Origin: JAABVY01 sp964496505
Lineage (GTDB): Bacteria > Zixibacteria > MSB-5A5 > JAABVY01
NCBI GenBank assembly: GCA_964496505.1
Contig: CAZBZV010000036.1
Coordinates: 1-43,464, forward strand
Direction: 5' to 3'
Length of the DNA stretch: 43,464 nt
Shown here: in pieces, positions 14,642-23,070 of the stretch
How the letters are laid out: every line of letters begins with the position of its first letter
How positions within the stretch are numbered: position 1 is the first letter of the stretch
Translations under genes and position numbers: made by a program
The notes under the pieces: model-generated
Databases searched by the model: none
The model's input: the letters and a program-made list of their open reading frames with translations, nothing else
What the model was told of the DNA's origin: nothing

Positions 14642-15724
14642 TCAGGAAATGGGGAGATTGATTGTAAAAATGGCTCCTTTTCCAGGTTTGGATTCGACTT
14701 CCAATCTGCCGCCGTGGTCTTCGATGATGCCGTAGCTGATGGAAAGGCCCAGACCGATTCCCCGCCCAACTTCTTTGGTAGAGAAGAAGGGCAAAAATAT
14801 TTTGTCTGCGATATCTTCAGGAATGCCATGGCCGGTATCCTCAAATTCTATTTTAACGATTGAGTTTACTGCGGTAGTGCGGATAATGAGTTTTCCGCCT
14901 CCCGGCATAGCATCGATGGCGTTCATGATTATATTCATGAAAACCTGCTGAAGCTGACTGTGTGACAGGCGTAACTGGGGTAAATCATTTGCGAATCTGA
15001 GTACCAGTTCTATTTTGTTTCTGGCAAGCTGGGATGAGGTGAGCATCAAAACATCTTTTATTACATCATTGATGTTTTCATCAGAACGGCCGGATTCACT
15101 CTGTCTGGAGAACATCAGAAGGCTTTGCACTATCTCCTTAATCCTTCTGGCTACATGCAGCATCTTCTCGGCTTTCTGCGGGCTGCAGGATTGGGGCATT
15201 TCGTTTAAATCCTGGATCATGTTGTACAAGACCGCAAGGGGATTGTTGATTTCATGAGCTACGCCGGCCGCAAGCTGGCCAATATTTTTAAGCCGGTCGG
15301 CGTGAATGATCTGTTTTTGGTTCTCGCGCTCTCTTTGTTGAGCAAGATAAAGTTCGGTGATGTCTCTGATTATTCCAATAATGAACCTTTTGCCGCTCAG
15401 CGGATCATGAAGGAGTGTCTTTTTGGTGGAAATTATTCTTTCTTCATCCTGCCAGGTGATTTTCTCTTCGTTGACATCAGCCTCTCCCGAATTAAATACC
15501 TTTTCATCCTGCCGCCAGAATACATCTGATTGCTCTTTCGGAAAGAAGTCGTGATCTGTCTTTCCAAGCAGTTCACTGAATGGCCTGCCCATTAACTCGC
15601 AGAACTTACTGTTTAAAAATACCCACCGATGTTTTTCATCTTTAACGAAAATCGGATCATCTATCTTATTAATAATAGCATCCAGGAATTTCCATGATTG
15701 TACGCTCTGATTCTCATCATTCAT
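14642..15724 (-). CDS. PAS-domain sensor histidine kinase
   Basis: A 360-residue soluble kinase without membrane segments. A PAS domain (about 12-125, with IDDPIFVKDEKHRWVFLN and GKTDHDFFP) senses an unknown signal. The HisKA H-box is GVAHEINNPL with His157. The catalytic ATPase domain has N-box MNIIMNAIDAM, G1 FEDTGHGIPED, F-box FLPFFST and G2 GRGIGLGLS, all intact. The NtrB/AtoS-like box (HEINNPL) groups it with the HPK4 type. It follows the REC-XRE regulator gene on the same strand, 115 bp away, beyond a terminator-like hairpin, so the two may be a pair that is partly uncoupled in expression. A weak ATGACT-N17-TATAAC promoter lies in that gap. Confidence 0.92.
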   Translation of the reverse strand: MNDENQSVQSWKFLDAIINKIDDPIFVKDEKHRWVFLNSKFCELMGRPFSELLGKTDHDFFPKEQSDVFWRQDEKVFNSGEADVNEEKITWQDEERIISTKKTLLHDPLSGKRFIIGIIRDITELYLAQQRERENQKQIIHADRLKNIGQLAAGVAHEINNPLAVLYNMIQDLNEMPQSCSPQKAEKMLHVARRIKEIVQSLLMFSRQSESGRSDENINDVIKDVLMLTSSQLARNKIELVLRFANDLPQLRLSHSQLQQVFMNIIMNAIDAMPGGGKLIIRTTAVNSIVKIEFEDTGHGIPEDIADKIFLPFFSTKEVGRGIGLGLSISYGIIEDHGGRLEVESKPGKGAIFTINLPIS

Positions 15725-15789
15725 AAATTAAAACCCGTGATGTTATACACTCGATTATGAAAGTAGTCATTTTGAACGGTATTTGTAAA

Positions 15790-15837
15790 TAAAAAAATTG
15801 ATGCTTTGCGCAGCTTCGCTAACCCGGTCGAAGCATC
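15790..15837 (-). terminator. Intrinsic terminator of the REC-XRE gene
   Basis: On the minus strand GATGCTT and AAGCATC pair across a 24-base interval and are followed by AATTTTTTT. The stem starts three bases past the stop codon. Confidence 0.6.
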
Positions 15838-15839
15838 TC

Positions 15840-16454
15840 TTAGATACCCCTGAAGAAATACTCCATCTCCGAATTTAGAGCGGCTGCAATCCTGGAAATG
15901 GTCGCAACCGAGGGTGTTGTCTGGGCATGTTCGACTTGATAAATCAAGCTGGGAGACAGTCCGGTACGGTTGGCCAATTGCCGCAGGCTCAGTTTTTTCT
16001 CTGTGCGCAAATCATGAACCCGCTCTGCGATCAGGTGTGTTGCTTTTTGATTTAGGTCGGTTATCAGACCGTATTCCTTTATTGCATCGTTAATAGTATC
16101 CAGCAAGGTCTCCTTCTCAAAAGGCTTGGTTAAAAAATCGAAGCAATCGTGCTTGAATGTCTCTCGGGCGCGTTCGAATGTGGGGTATCCCGAAAGCATG
16201 ATTACGCACAAATCATTATCTTCTTTTTTGATGTTTTGAAGAAGCTCAATGCCGTCGATTTTGGGCATCACGATATCCAGAATAACAATCTGATAACTAT
16301 TGCCCTTTATTGCGGAAACAGCCTTCTGAGGATCCGTTATGAAGTCCACATCGAAATTCTGCTCTCCCAGAAACTGCTTCAAATACTGGCAAACATCCTC
16401 ATCATCATCTATAATAAGGATGCCCACTTTCCTTTTAGTCGTATCTCTTATCAT
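15840..16454 (-). CDS. Response regulator: receiver domain fused to XRE-type helix-turn-helix
   Basis: A 204-residue cytoplasmic regulator. Residues 8-125 are a receiver domain with acidic pocket IIDDDED, phospho-acceptor Asp60 in VILDIVMP, the Ser of MLSGYP and Lys110 in FLTKPF. Residues about 140-200 are a Cro/CI (XRE) DNA-binding domain: LRTEKKLSLRQLANRTGLSPSLIYQVEHAQTTPSVATISRIAAAL is the complete five-helix pattern, split here only for description. Receiver domains usually carry winged-helix, LuxR or Fis outputs, so an XRE output is uncommon. The divergent intergenic region upstream holds a palindrome, ATTATCC-N6-GGATAAT, a likely operator for this or a neighbouring regulator. Partner kinase is probably the gene at 14642-15724. 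Confidence 0.92.
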   Translation of the reverse strand: MIRDTTKRKVGILIIDDDEDVCQYLKQFLGEQNFDVDFITDPQKAVSAIKGNSYQIVILDIVMPKIDGIELLQNIKKEDNDLCVIMLSGYPTFERARETFKHDCFDFLTKPFEKETLLDTINDAIKEYGLITDLNQKATHLIAERVHDLRTEKKLSLRQLANRTGLSPSLIYQVEHAQTTPSVATISRIAAALNSEMEYFFRGI

Positions 16455-16554
16455 CTGTTTTGCGCCCCATATGTAATCATCAAAATTAATTGCGGTTTCT
16501 TAATCACCTATAAAAGTGCTATTGTTTAGTCATAATGTCAAGTAAATATAAAAA

Positions 16555-16574
16555 ATTATCCAGTTCAGGATAAT
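16555..16574. promoter_or_regulatory. Palindromic operator candidate ATTATCC-N6-GGATAAT
   Basis: A perfect 7-bp inverted repeat with a 6-bp centre, between the divergent REC-XRE and kinase genes. XRE-family dimers bind sites of this size. A related palindrome with the same GATAATAT half site is at 12628-12648. Confidence 0.5.
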
Positions 16575-16679
16575 ATTGACATCATTTACAGCAAATTGGA
16601 TTTAATTGTCCCAGCGCAATTTCGGAAAACTCTTGCCGCTTTGCAATTGTTCAAATGCCTCTTTACATTGTAAGAAATC

Positions 16680-16707
16680 TTGACATCCGAGATCATTATA
16701 GTAGATT
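16680..16707 (+). promoter_or_regulatory. Promoter of the membrane histidine kinase gene
   Basis: TTGACA at 16680-16685, a 16-bp spacer and TAGATT at 16702-16707, 33 bp before the ATG at 16741. Confidence 0.65.
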
Positions 16708-16740
16708 TAGCATTCAAACCCGTACACGAGATTGCTTATA

Positions 16741-19140
16741 ATGTTACGTTTTTGGTTTCTTCTTGTATTATTGGTTTCACCTCTATGCGCAGAGGAACTG
16801 CTGGACATACAGTCGGATCGCAACCCGCAATTTCTGCCGTACAGAATTGACGTTATCAGTTACGGTACGGGTTCGGAATGCAGCAAGCGGATCTTCAGTC
16901 CCATTCATGTCTTCAGTTCAGCTTCGCGTACTAATGATACGGCATTCATGGTTTATGCTTATAATCCCCCCATGAATGAGGATGCCACCGGCAGTCTGCT
17001 TTTAAAGGCTCATCGCGGAAAAACCGTAAGAGAAAATCCGACTTTTATGACTATCAGAGATATGGCTCTTTATTACGATAATGAGTTGAATCAGAATGCT
17101 GCTGTTTCGGCCTGCTATCAAAACGATTCCGCTTTTCTGGAGAAGATTATATTTTATCCGCCCGGCAGGGATACCCTTTTTCTGGCCTCCGGAGTCGACT
17201 TGACAGGTAACGGAGAATGGGAGCCTGAGATACGGCATATAAATACTGTCGATTATGATTATGATGGAATTACCGAGCTGTTCTTTCATGTCAATCCGGT
17301 CAGGGACAAGGAGCCCAGGCTTTTGTTCTGCATTGATCCTGTTAATTTCCGAGCCGAATGGTTGCTTCCGGTCGCATCTCACATTGCCAGCGGCTACCTG
17401 ATCAGCAAAAACGATTCGCTTAATCCGGCGGTGGTAGTTGGCACATATGCTGTTTCGCAGGGTGTAACTGATGAGAATTTCAATGACGATCACGGCTATC
17501 TGACTATGATTGATTCAGGCGGTCGTATCATCAATCATAAGCTAACCGCAACTACATTCAATCCTACTCATATCCTGAATTCCGACACCGATTCACTTTT
17601 TTACGTGGGTCATTGCCTTGATTACCTTGATCCGGAAACGGCGGATACGGCTTTGCACGAGAATTACAAAATCTCCCTTCTGGACTGGAATTTTAATGTC
17701 CTGGCATCGACAGATATTGAAAAGCCCGTATCCTCGATATGGCTGTTTGATTATGACGGCAAAGGAAAAAATGATTTGTATGCCAGGTTACATGACGAAA
17801 GTGTAAGAATTTTCGATTCCGAACTAAGGCTTCTGGCTCGTTCGGAAGAATCCGGTCTGGGGGGATATATCGGCAGTATGAAAATCCCTCAGCATAAAAA
17901 TCCGGTAATGGTGTTTTCCGAATCCGGCCTGGTCTTCTACACCGCCGATTTCCAAAAGATTGCCCAGATAGAGCTTAACTCCGGCTTCGGATACATAGAA
18001 CCCATAGTTTGGGGAGATGACAGCACTGTGACTGAGTTCGCTGCGGGAGCAGGGAACACATTTCTCGTTGCGGGAATCAAAAAGAGAGAGTTCGGGGAGC
18101 TGTTCAATATATATGTGGCGGAATACAAATACTATTTGCTTGCAATTGCATTTGGGCTATTTTGCATGCTGGTTGCCATGGTAATTTTTCGCGCCGGAAT
18201 GAAGAAGAACCTCAGGTTAATAACTAATCAGAAAACAGAAATCGAGCAAACCCATAATCGTCTCCAGAAAGCCTATGACGAGCTTCGCTCCGCCACCGAA
18301 ACGATAGCTCAGCAGAGAGAAAGGGAAGCCGCCCTTGCCCAGTACCGTATAGCATCAGCACAGTTCAGGCATGAGATCAATAATGCTCTGGGTGCAGTCA
18401 AGCTGTTCGTCAGCAATGCTCTTCGCAAATCATCAAAACACGGCCGGAAAAACATGATTGAAGATCGCTATCGAAAATTATCTCAGGAATTATCTCAACT
18501 GGTTGAAAGACTGCCGGAAGCTGATCTGTCGGGCGGTAACGATGTTATTGAAACGCTGGAGGATATGAGAAAATCGGACGAAAAGCTTCTCAACGGCCTG
18601 GAAGAGATTGTGCTGAAAGGCATCGAGAGGGGCCTTAAACTCTCGGAAAAACTCCGGCGTTATGAGAGAATTGATCATGATGAGAGCTCTGATAAGATCA
18701 GCCTGAAGAATTTAATAGAAGATGTGTTGAAAGAGTCTTCCGAAAAAATTAGCACTTTGAATATCCGGATTAATGCGGAACTCGATGAAGATGCTATAGT
18801 AATCGGCAGCAAAGACCTTTATGTTATAATGATTAGTAATTTGCTCGAAAACTCACTAGATGCTATCGCAACCCAAAAAACACCAGGTGAAATCAGTATT
18901 AAGCTGGAGAAAGGTGATTCCGGCAGTATCATATTGGAATGGCTGGATACAGGTATTGGCATTAAAAAGGAAAGCCGTCATAAGATATTTCAGCCTTTTT
19001 ATACAGAGAAGCCGTCCAAGGGCAGTGGACTCGGCCTGTCAATGATTAAAAATATAATCGACAAATACGGCGGTAAGATAAGGCTTGAAAGCATCCCGCG
19101 AGAATATACAAAGTTTATTCTTGAAATCCCGGCCGACTGA
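16741..19140 (+). CDS. Transmembrane sensor histidine kinase with large periplasmic propeller-like domain
   Basis: About 799 residues from the ATG at 16741 (a TTG three codons earlier, at 16732, is also possible; no strong Shine-Dalgarno is visible). A signal sequence (LRFWFLLVLLVSPLCAEE) leads into a periplasmic region of about 430 residues with recurrent FG-GAP/integrin-like words such as DLTGNGEWEPEI, DYDYDGITELFF and FDYDGKGKNDLY, so it probably forms a beta propeller. One membrane segment follows (about 465-485, YYLLAIAFGLFCMLVAMVIF), then a coiled coil rich in Glu/Gln/Arg, an H-box AQFRHEINNALG (His near 544), N-box NLLENSLDAIA, G1 WLDTGIGI, F-box IFQPFYTEKPS and G2 GSGLGLSM. The stand-alone receiver starts 66 bp downstream and is its likely partner. 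Confidence 0.9.
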   Translation: MLRFWFLLVLLVSPLCAEELLDIQSDRNPQFLPYRIDVISYGTGSECSKRIFSPIHVFSSASRTNDTAFMVYAYNPPMNEDATGSLLLKAHRGKTVRENPTFMTIRDMALYYDNELNQNAAVSACYQNDSAFLEKIIFYPPGRDTLFLASGVDLTGNGEWEPEIRHINTVDYDYDGITELFFHVNPVRDKEPRLLFCIDPVNFRAEWLLPVASHIASGYLISKNDSLNPAVVVGTYAVSQGVTDENFNDDHGYLTMIDSGGRIINHKLTATTFNPTHILNSDTDSLFYVGHCLDYLDPETADTALHENYKISLLDWNFNVLASTDIEKPVSSIWLFDYDGKGKNDLYARLHDESVRIFDSELRLLARSEESGLGGYIGSMKIPQHKNPVMVFSESGLVFYTADFQKIAQIELNSGFGYIEPIVWGDDSTVTEFAAGAGNTFLVAGIKKREFGELFNIYVAEYKYYLLAIAFGLFCMLVAMVIFRAGMKKNLRLITNQKTEIEQTHNRLQKAYDELRSATETIAQQREREAALAQYRIASAQFRHEINNALGAVKLFVSNALRKSSKHGRKNMIEDRYRKLSQELSQLVERLPEADLSGGNDVIETLEDMRKSDEKLLNGLEEIVLKGIERGLKLSEKLRRYERIDHDESSDKISLKNLIEDVLKESSEKISTLNIRINAELDEDAIVIGSKDLYVIMISNLLENSLDAIATQKTPGEISIKLEKGDSGSIILEWLDTGIGIKKESRHKIFQPFYTEKPSKGSGLGLSMIKNIIDKYGGKIRLESIPREYTKFILEIPAD

Positions 19141-19206
19141 TGTATATTTAACCTTGGAACCTTTACAAAACAGTCTTACGAATCTTTTCTGTAAGATAGT
19201 ATTAAT

Positions 19207-19635
19207 ATGAGCTTGCCCGATCAGAATCAGGGGGGTGAAAACATCGCATCCGGTAAGAAGACGGTTCTTATCGTTGATGATAATAATCTTATGCTGCAGA
19301 CTTTGCAGGCGATTCTTGCCGATGATTTTCTTGTGCTTTGTGCAAAAACCGGACAGGAATCCATAGAATGTGTTAAGGAGAACAATCAAATCAGTTGCAT
19401 TTTGATGGATATCAGGCTGCCGGATATCTCGGGCATAACCGCCTCCCGCGAAGTTTTTGAGATTAATCCCTCCATACCGATCATCTTTCATACGGGCCAT
19501 CCCGGTGAATACTATGAAAGCCATTTAATGGACGAAAAGAATGCCTTTGGATATATCACCAAGGGAGATTCGATTTCCAAGCTGGTAGAGATGATCAGCG
19601 CTGCCAGCACACACCGGCCGGGTAAAAACGGCTGA
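19207..19635 (+). CDS. Stand-alone receiver-domain protein
   Basis: A 142-residue CheY-like receiver with no output domain. KTVLIVDDNNLML provides the acidic pocket, Asp68 in CILMDIRLPD is the phospho-acceptor, and Thr/Lys positions are FHTGHP and GYITKGD. The Shine-Dalgarno before the ATG at 19207 is weak. A Gly-rich AGGGGGGTG lies inside the first codons, so the real start might be slightly internal. It directly follows the membrane kinase gene and is probably co-transcribed with it, acting as a phosphate shuttle or a protein-protein regulator. Confidence 0.88.
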   Translation: MSLPDQNQGGENIASGKKTVLIVDDNNLMLQTLQAILADDFLVLCAKTGQESIECVKENNQISCILMDIRLPDISGITASREVFEINPSIPIIFHTGHPGEYYESHLMDEKNAFGYITKGDSISKLVEMISAASTHRPGKNG

Positions 19636-19673
19636 ATCGATTTTTCGCACATTAAGTTTTTGATTCAATACAG

Positions 19674-19702
19674 TTGAAGCCGGGCTCCACTTTTCCGATA
19701 AT
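19674..19702 (+). promoter_or_regulatory. Promoter of the PAS-GAF-PAS kinase gene
   Basis: TTGAAG at 19674-19679, a 17-bp spacer and GATAAT at 19697-19702, about 73 bp before the ATG. Confidence 0.5.
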
Positions 19703-19774
19703 GATAATAATGTCATTGATAAATGAGGGCGCTTAGAATCTAAAACAGCCGTGCTTTTTTGGACGCGATAATCT

Positions 19775-21808
19775 ATGAAAGACACTGATTACAACAAACT
19801 CAGCAGTATAGAGAACTACCGGTCGGTATTGGAAAATCTCAGGGAGATCATATTTCAGGTTAATACCAGGGATGAACTTGTCTATTTGAATCCGGCCTGG
19901 ACAGAAATCACCGGATGGCACCTCGAGGATTCACTGGGCCGCAAATTGCCGGAATTTATTCATCCCGAGGAAAGAGCCTTTTTCCACACTCAATGTGATC
20001 GTTTGATCAACTCCCATATAGAGCGTTGCGGTTATGAGGTACGTATTCTCGGCAGCGAGGGTGATTACCATCATCTGGAATTATGCGCGCAGCCCGTTAT
20101 CGATGATATGCAAAATATATCGGGGATTGTGGGCAGCCTCCATGATATTACCGAGAGAAAAGTGGCCGGGGGTGAATTAGAGCAAAGGCTGGAATTCGAA
20201 AGGCTTGTTTCCACGATTTCCTCCCGTTTCATCAACCTGGATCTGGAACAAATCGACCGCGAAATTCATTATGGCCTTGAAATTATCGGCCATTTTCTGA
20301 GGATGGACTGGTGCTTCGTTATGCTTATTGGTAGCGATCGCCGCTCCATGAGCATTCATCATGAATGGTGTTCATTGGGTATCGATTCCCGGATTGCAAA
20401 TATCAAAAATATTTCATTTAACGAAAAGACATGGTGGTGCGAAATCCTGGCCGCGTCAAAAAACATCCAGATAAACGATATCGACAATATGCCTCCGGAA
20501 GCGGAAAGAGAAAAAGCTATGCTTGATGAATTGGGCATCAAATCTCTTCTAAGTGTGCCAATGATCTATGGAGGAAGGCTTAAGGGGGCGCTTGTATTTG
20601 GAATGATCCGTAAGAAAAATACATGGGACCCATATACGATTGGGCTTCTCAGGACGCTGGGCGAGATAATTACCAGTGCACTGGAACGAAAAAAATCAAT
20701 TCAGGCTTTGCGTGAATCGGAAAGCAGATATCAGGAATTGTTCAACGCCGTAATCGAGGGTTTGGGATTCGTTGATGATAAAGAGATAATCAGGCTCTGC
20801 AATCCCGCATTTGCCAGAATTTTCGAGTTTGACTCCCCTCAGGATTTAATTGGCAGGAGCATTCTTGATTTCATTCCCGAAGAGCTTCAGGATTTCATCC
20901 ATATCCAAACCGAACTCAGAAGAAAAAATAAATCATCTCAGTATGAGATTCAAATTCAAACCCGCAGACAGAATGAAAAGTCCATTTTGGTTTCGGTGTC
21001 ACCGCAGTTTGACTCACGTGGAATCTTTGTTGGTTCTTTTGCAAATTTAGTCGACATTACCGAACGCCGTCATCTGGAAGAGCAGCTTGAATTAACCACC
21101 AAGGCGGCTGAGTCTGCAAACAAGGCTAAAAGTGCCTTTCTGGCAAATATGAGTCATGAATTGCGCACCCCCTTGAATTCTATTATCGGATTTACGGACT
21201 TGATATGGAACGGTACTGCGGGCGAAATAAACGAAACCCAGAAGGAGTATCTTGAAATTATCTCCCAGAGCGGACTTAACCTCATGGAAATGATCAATGA
21301 TCTTCTTGATCTGGCGAAAATCGAAGCAGGCAGAGCAGAGGTGAAAAATGAAAAAGTTGATCTGGCCGCACTGCTTGCGCGAAGTATCGATACGGTAAAA
21401 AGTCTGGCAATTAAAAAACAACTGGAGCTTGGATCGAGCCTCGAGAATGCGGGCTATGTCTGGGGTGATGAAAAGAAAATACGTCAGACCGTTTATAACC
21501 TGTTATCCAATGCAATCAAGTTCACACCCGAAGGTGGAAAAATCGGAATCGATGTGTGGGAACAAGGTGATAATATCGGTATATCGATTTGGGATACTGG
21601 AATAGGGATCAGTCCTGAAAATCAGAAACTGATATTCGAGGAATTCAAACAGGTCGAGGGCTCGTATACACGAAAATTTCGTGGGACCGGTCTGGGGCTT
21701 GCGCTTTGCAGGAATTTCGTTGAGATGTTAGGCGGCAGGATATGGGTGGAGAGCGAGGAAGGCAAAGGTTCCAGATTCTCATTTATACTTCCGAGAGAAA
21801 AAAAATAA
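19775..21808 (+). CDS. PAS-GAF-PAS sensor histidine kinase
   Basis: A 677-residue soluble kinase. PAS 1 covers about 15-130 (LREIIFQVNTRDELVYLNPAW, then a PAC-like GIVGSLHDITERK). A GAF domain covers about 150-310 (LEIIGHFLRMDWCFVML, SLLSVPMIYGGRLKGALVF). PAS 2 covers about 320-430, also closing with LVDITERR. The dimerisation H-box is FLANMSHELRTPLNS with His461, and the ATPase domain has YNLLSNAIKFTPEGG, IWDTGIGISPE, FEEFKQV and GTGLGLAL. All catalytic boxes are intact. It has no membrane segment, so it senses cytoplasmic signals through PAS/GAF. The next gene, a receiver-kinase fusion, starts 120 bp downstream on the same strand. Confidence 0.94.
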   Translation: MKDTDYNKLSSIENYRSVLENLREIIFQVNTRDELVYLNPAWTEITGWHLEDSLGRKLPEFIHPEERAFFHTQCDRLINSHIERCGYEVRILGSEGDYHHLELCAQPVIDDMQNISGIVGSLHDITERKVAGGELEQRLEFERLVSTISSRFINLDLEQIDREIHYGLEIIGHFLRMDWCFVMLIGSDRRSMSIHHEWCSLGIDSRIANIKNISFNEKTWWCEILAASKNIQINDIDNMPPEAEREKAMLDELGIKSLLSVPMIYGGRLKGALVFGMIRKKNTWDPYTIGLLRTLGEIITSALERKKSIQALRESESRYQELFNAVIEGLGFVDDKEIIRLCNPAFARIFEFDSPQDLIGRSILDFIPEELQDFIHIQTELRRKNKSSQYEIQIQTRRQNEKSILVSVSPQFDSRGIFVGSFANLVDITERRHLEEQLELTTKAAESANKAKSAFLANMSHELRTPLNSIIGFTDLIWNGTAGEINETQKEYLEIISQSGLNLMEMINDLLDLAKIEAGRAEVKNEKVDLAALLARSIDTVKSLAIKKQLELGSSLENAGYVWGDEKKIRQTVYNLLSNAIKFTPEGGKIGIDVWEQGDNIGISIWDTGIGISPENQKLIFEEFKQVEGSYTRKFRGTGLGLALCRNFVEMLGGRIWVESEEGKGSRFSFILPREKK

Positions 21809-21927
21809 ACTCTTAGATACAAATCAAGCCTGAAACGTTTTTAAAAACCAACTTAATCCAAATACATACAGTGACGATATAAGCAACAGTATAGTCTTCG
21901 ACTATTGGGGAAAAAGGGGTTAATAAT

Positions 21928-23067
21928 ATGTCGAACGATTTTGACAATGCCAAGTCGAGAATCCTGATCGTTGACGATGAGGAATTTAACCGCAGGCTTT
22001 TGAGGGGTATTCTCGCTTCGACCGGTCACTATATTTTTGAGGCTGTTGACGGCATAGAAGCCCTGAGACTTGTGGAGGAGAATCTCCCGGATATAATTCT
22101 TCTCGATATTATGATGCCGGAGATGGACGGTTTTTCGGCCTGCAGGAAATTGAAGGCTTCGGATGAAACGAATGATATTCCGGTTTTAATGATCACCTCG
22201 CTGAACGATGTGGACGATTATGTTAGAGCCATTGATTCAGGGGCGGATGATTTTATAACGAAGCCGGTGAATGCTACCGCTCTTCTCGCTCGGATCAAAG
22301 GTTTTCTTCGCAATAAGCAGTTAAGTGATAAGGTGAAGCAACTCAATCGCTTCAAGAACGATTTGACCCGTATGATCGTGCATGATCTGCGCGGGCCGAT
22401 GACAGGAATTTTGGGCTATCTGGATCTTTCTATAAATTCCGATTCGATTTCCCCCACAGTCAGGGCGTATCTTCAGAACGCACTCTCCTCGGCACATGAT
22501 GCCTCCGGGTTAATAGATAATCTGCTTGGAATCGAAAAGCTGGAATCCGGAACATTGACTCTCAATCCCGAACCGGTACACATACTCTCCTTAGTTCAAC
22601 ATAACATAGATGTTCAAAATGCAAATATTATGAGTTGTAACTTGAAAATAGAGCTGCAGGGGCCGCGTGACTTAATTTACCGTTGTGATCAAAACCTCAT
22701 GAATCGTGTCATCCAGAATATGCTCGTCAATGCGATAAAGTTTTCACCCGAGAATTCTGTTATAAAAATTGAATGGGAGAGTAATTCACGAGAATTCGAC
22801 TACTCCGTTACCAATCACGGCGAAATCATAGATCCGGAGAATCAGGCCGTAATTTTCGATAAATTTGCCCAATTGGATGATCGCCCGGCGCTTTCACGGG
22901 GTGGTGTGGGACTGGGACTCGCATTCTGTAAAATGGCTGTTGGCGCCCACGGCGGAAGCATGGAGCTTGTTTCTCCCGCACCGGGATTTGAGGACGGCGT
23001 GAAATTTATTGCAAAACTGCCCCTCAAAAAGGAGATCGCTGCTTCTTCTCGCGCTTCCATCACCTGA
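21928..23067 (+). CDS. Receiver-histidine kinase fusion (REC-HisKA-HATPase)
   Basis: A 379-residue protein with the receiver at the N-terminus (about 10-130): ILIVDDEEFN, phospho-acceptor Asp60 in IILLDIMMPEMDG, Thr in MITSLND and Lys in FITKPVN. The kinase half has H-box MIVHDLRGPMTG with His152, N-box NMLVNAIKFSPE and G2 GGVGLGLAFC. The G1 box is degraded (VTNHGEIIDPE in place of DxGxGI), as in some bacterial HPK families that still bind ATP. AAGGGG precedes the ATG by eight bases. This inverted REC-HK order suits a relay node that receives phosphate from the upstream kinase. A short ATAGTC-TTC-GACTAT hairpin lies just before the gene. Confidence 0.93.
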   Translation: MSNDFDNAKSRILIVDDEEFNRRLLRGILASTGHYIFEAVDGIEALRLVEENLPDIILLDIMMPEMDGFSACRKLKASDETNDIPVLMITSLNDVDDYVRAIDSGADDFITKPVNATALLARIKGFLRNKQLSDKVKQLNRFKNDLTRMIVHDLRGPMTGILGYLDLSINSDSISPTVRAYLQNALSSAHDASGLIDNLLGIEKLESGTLTLNPEPVHILSLVQHNIDVQNANIMSCNLKIELQGPRDLIYRCDQNLMNRVIQNMLVNAIKFSPENSVIKIEWESNSREFDYSVTNHGEIIDPENQAVIFDKFAQLDDRPALSRGGVGLGLAFCKMAVGAHGGSMELVSPAPGFEDGVKFIAKLPLKKEIAASSRASIT

Positions 23068-23070
23068 CAC

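Noticed and set aside
14642..16454. Hairpin between the REC-XRE and PAS kinase genes as proof that they are unrelated
   Set aside because: Leaky termination between partner genes is common; orientation and adjacency still favour a pair.
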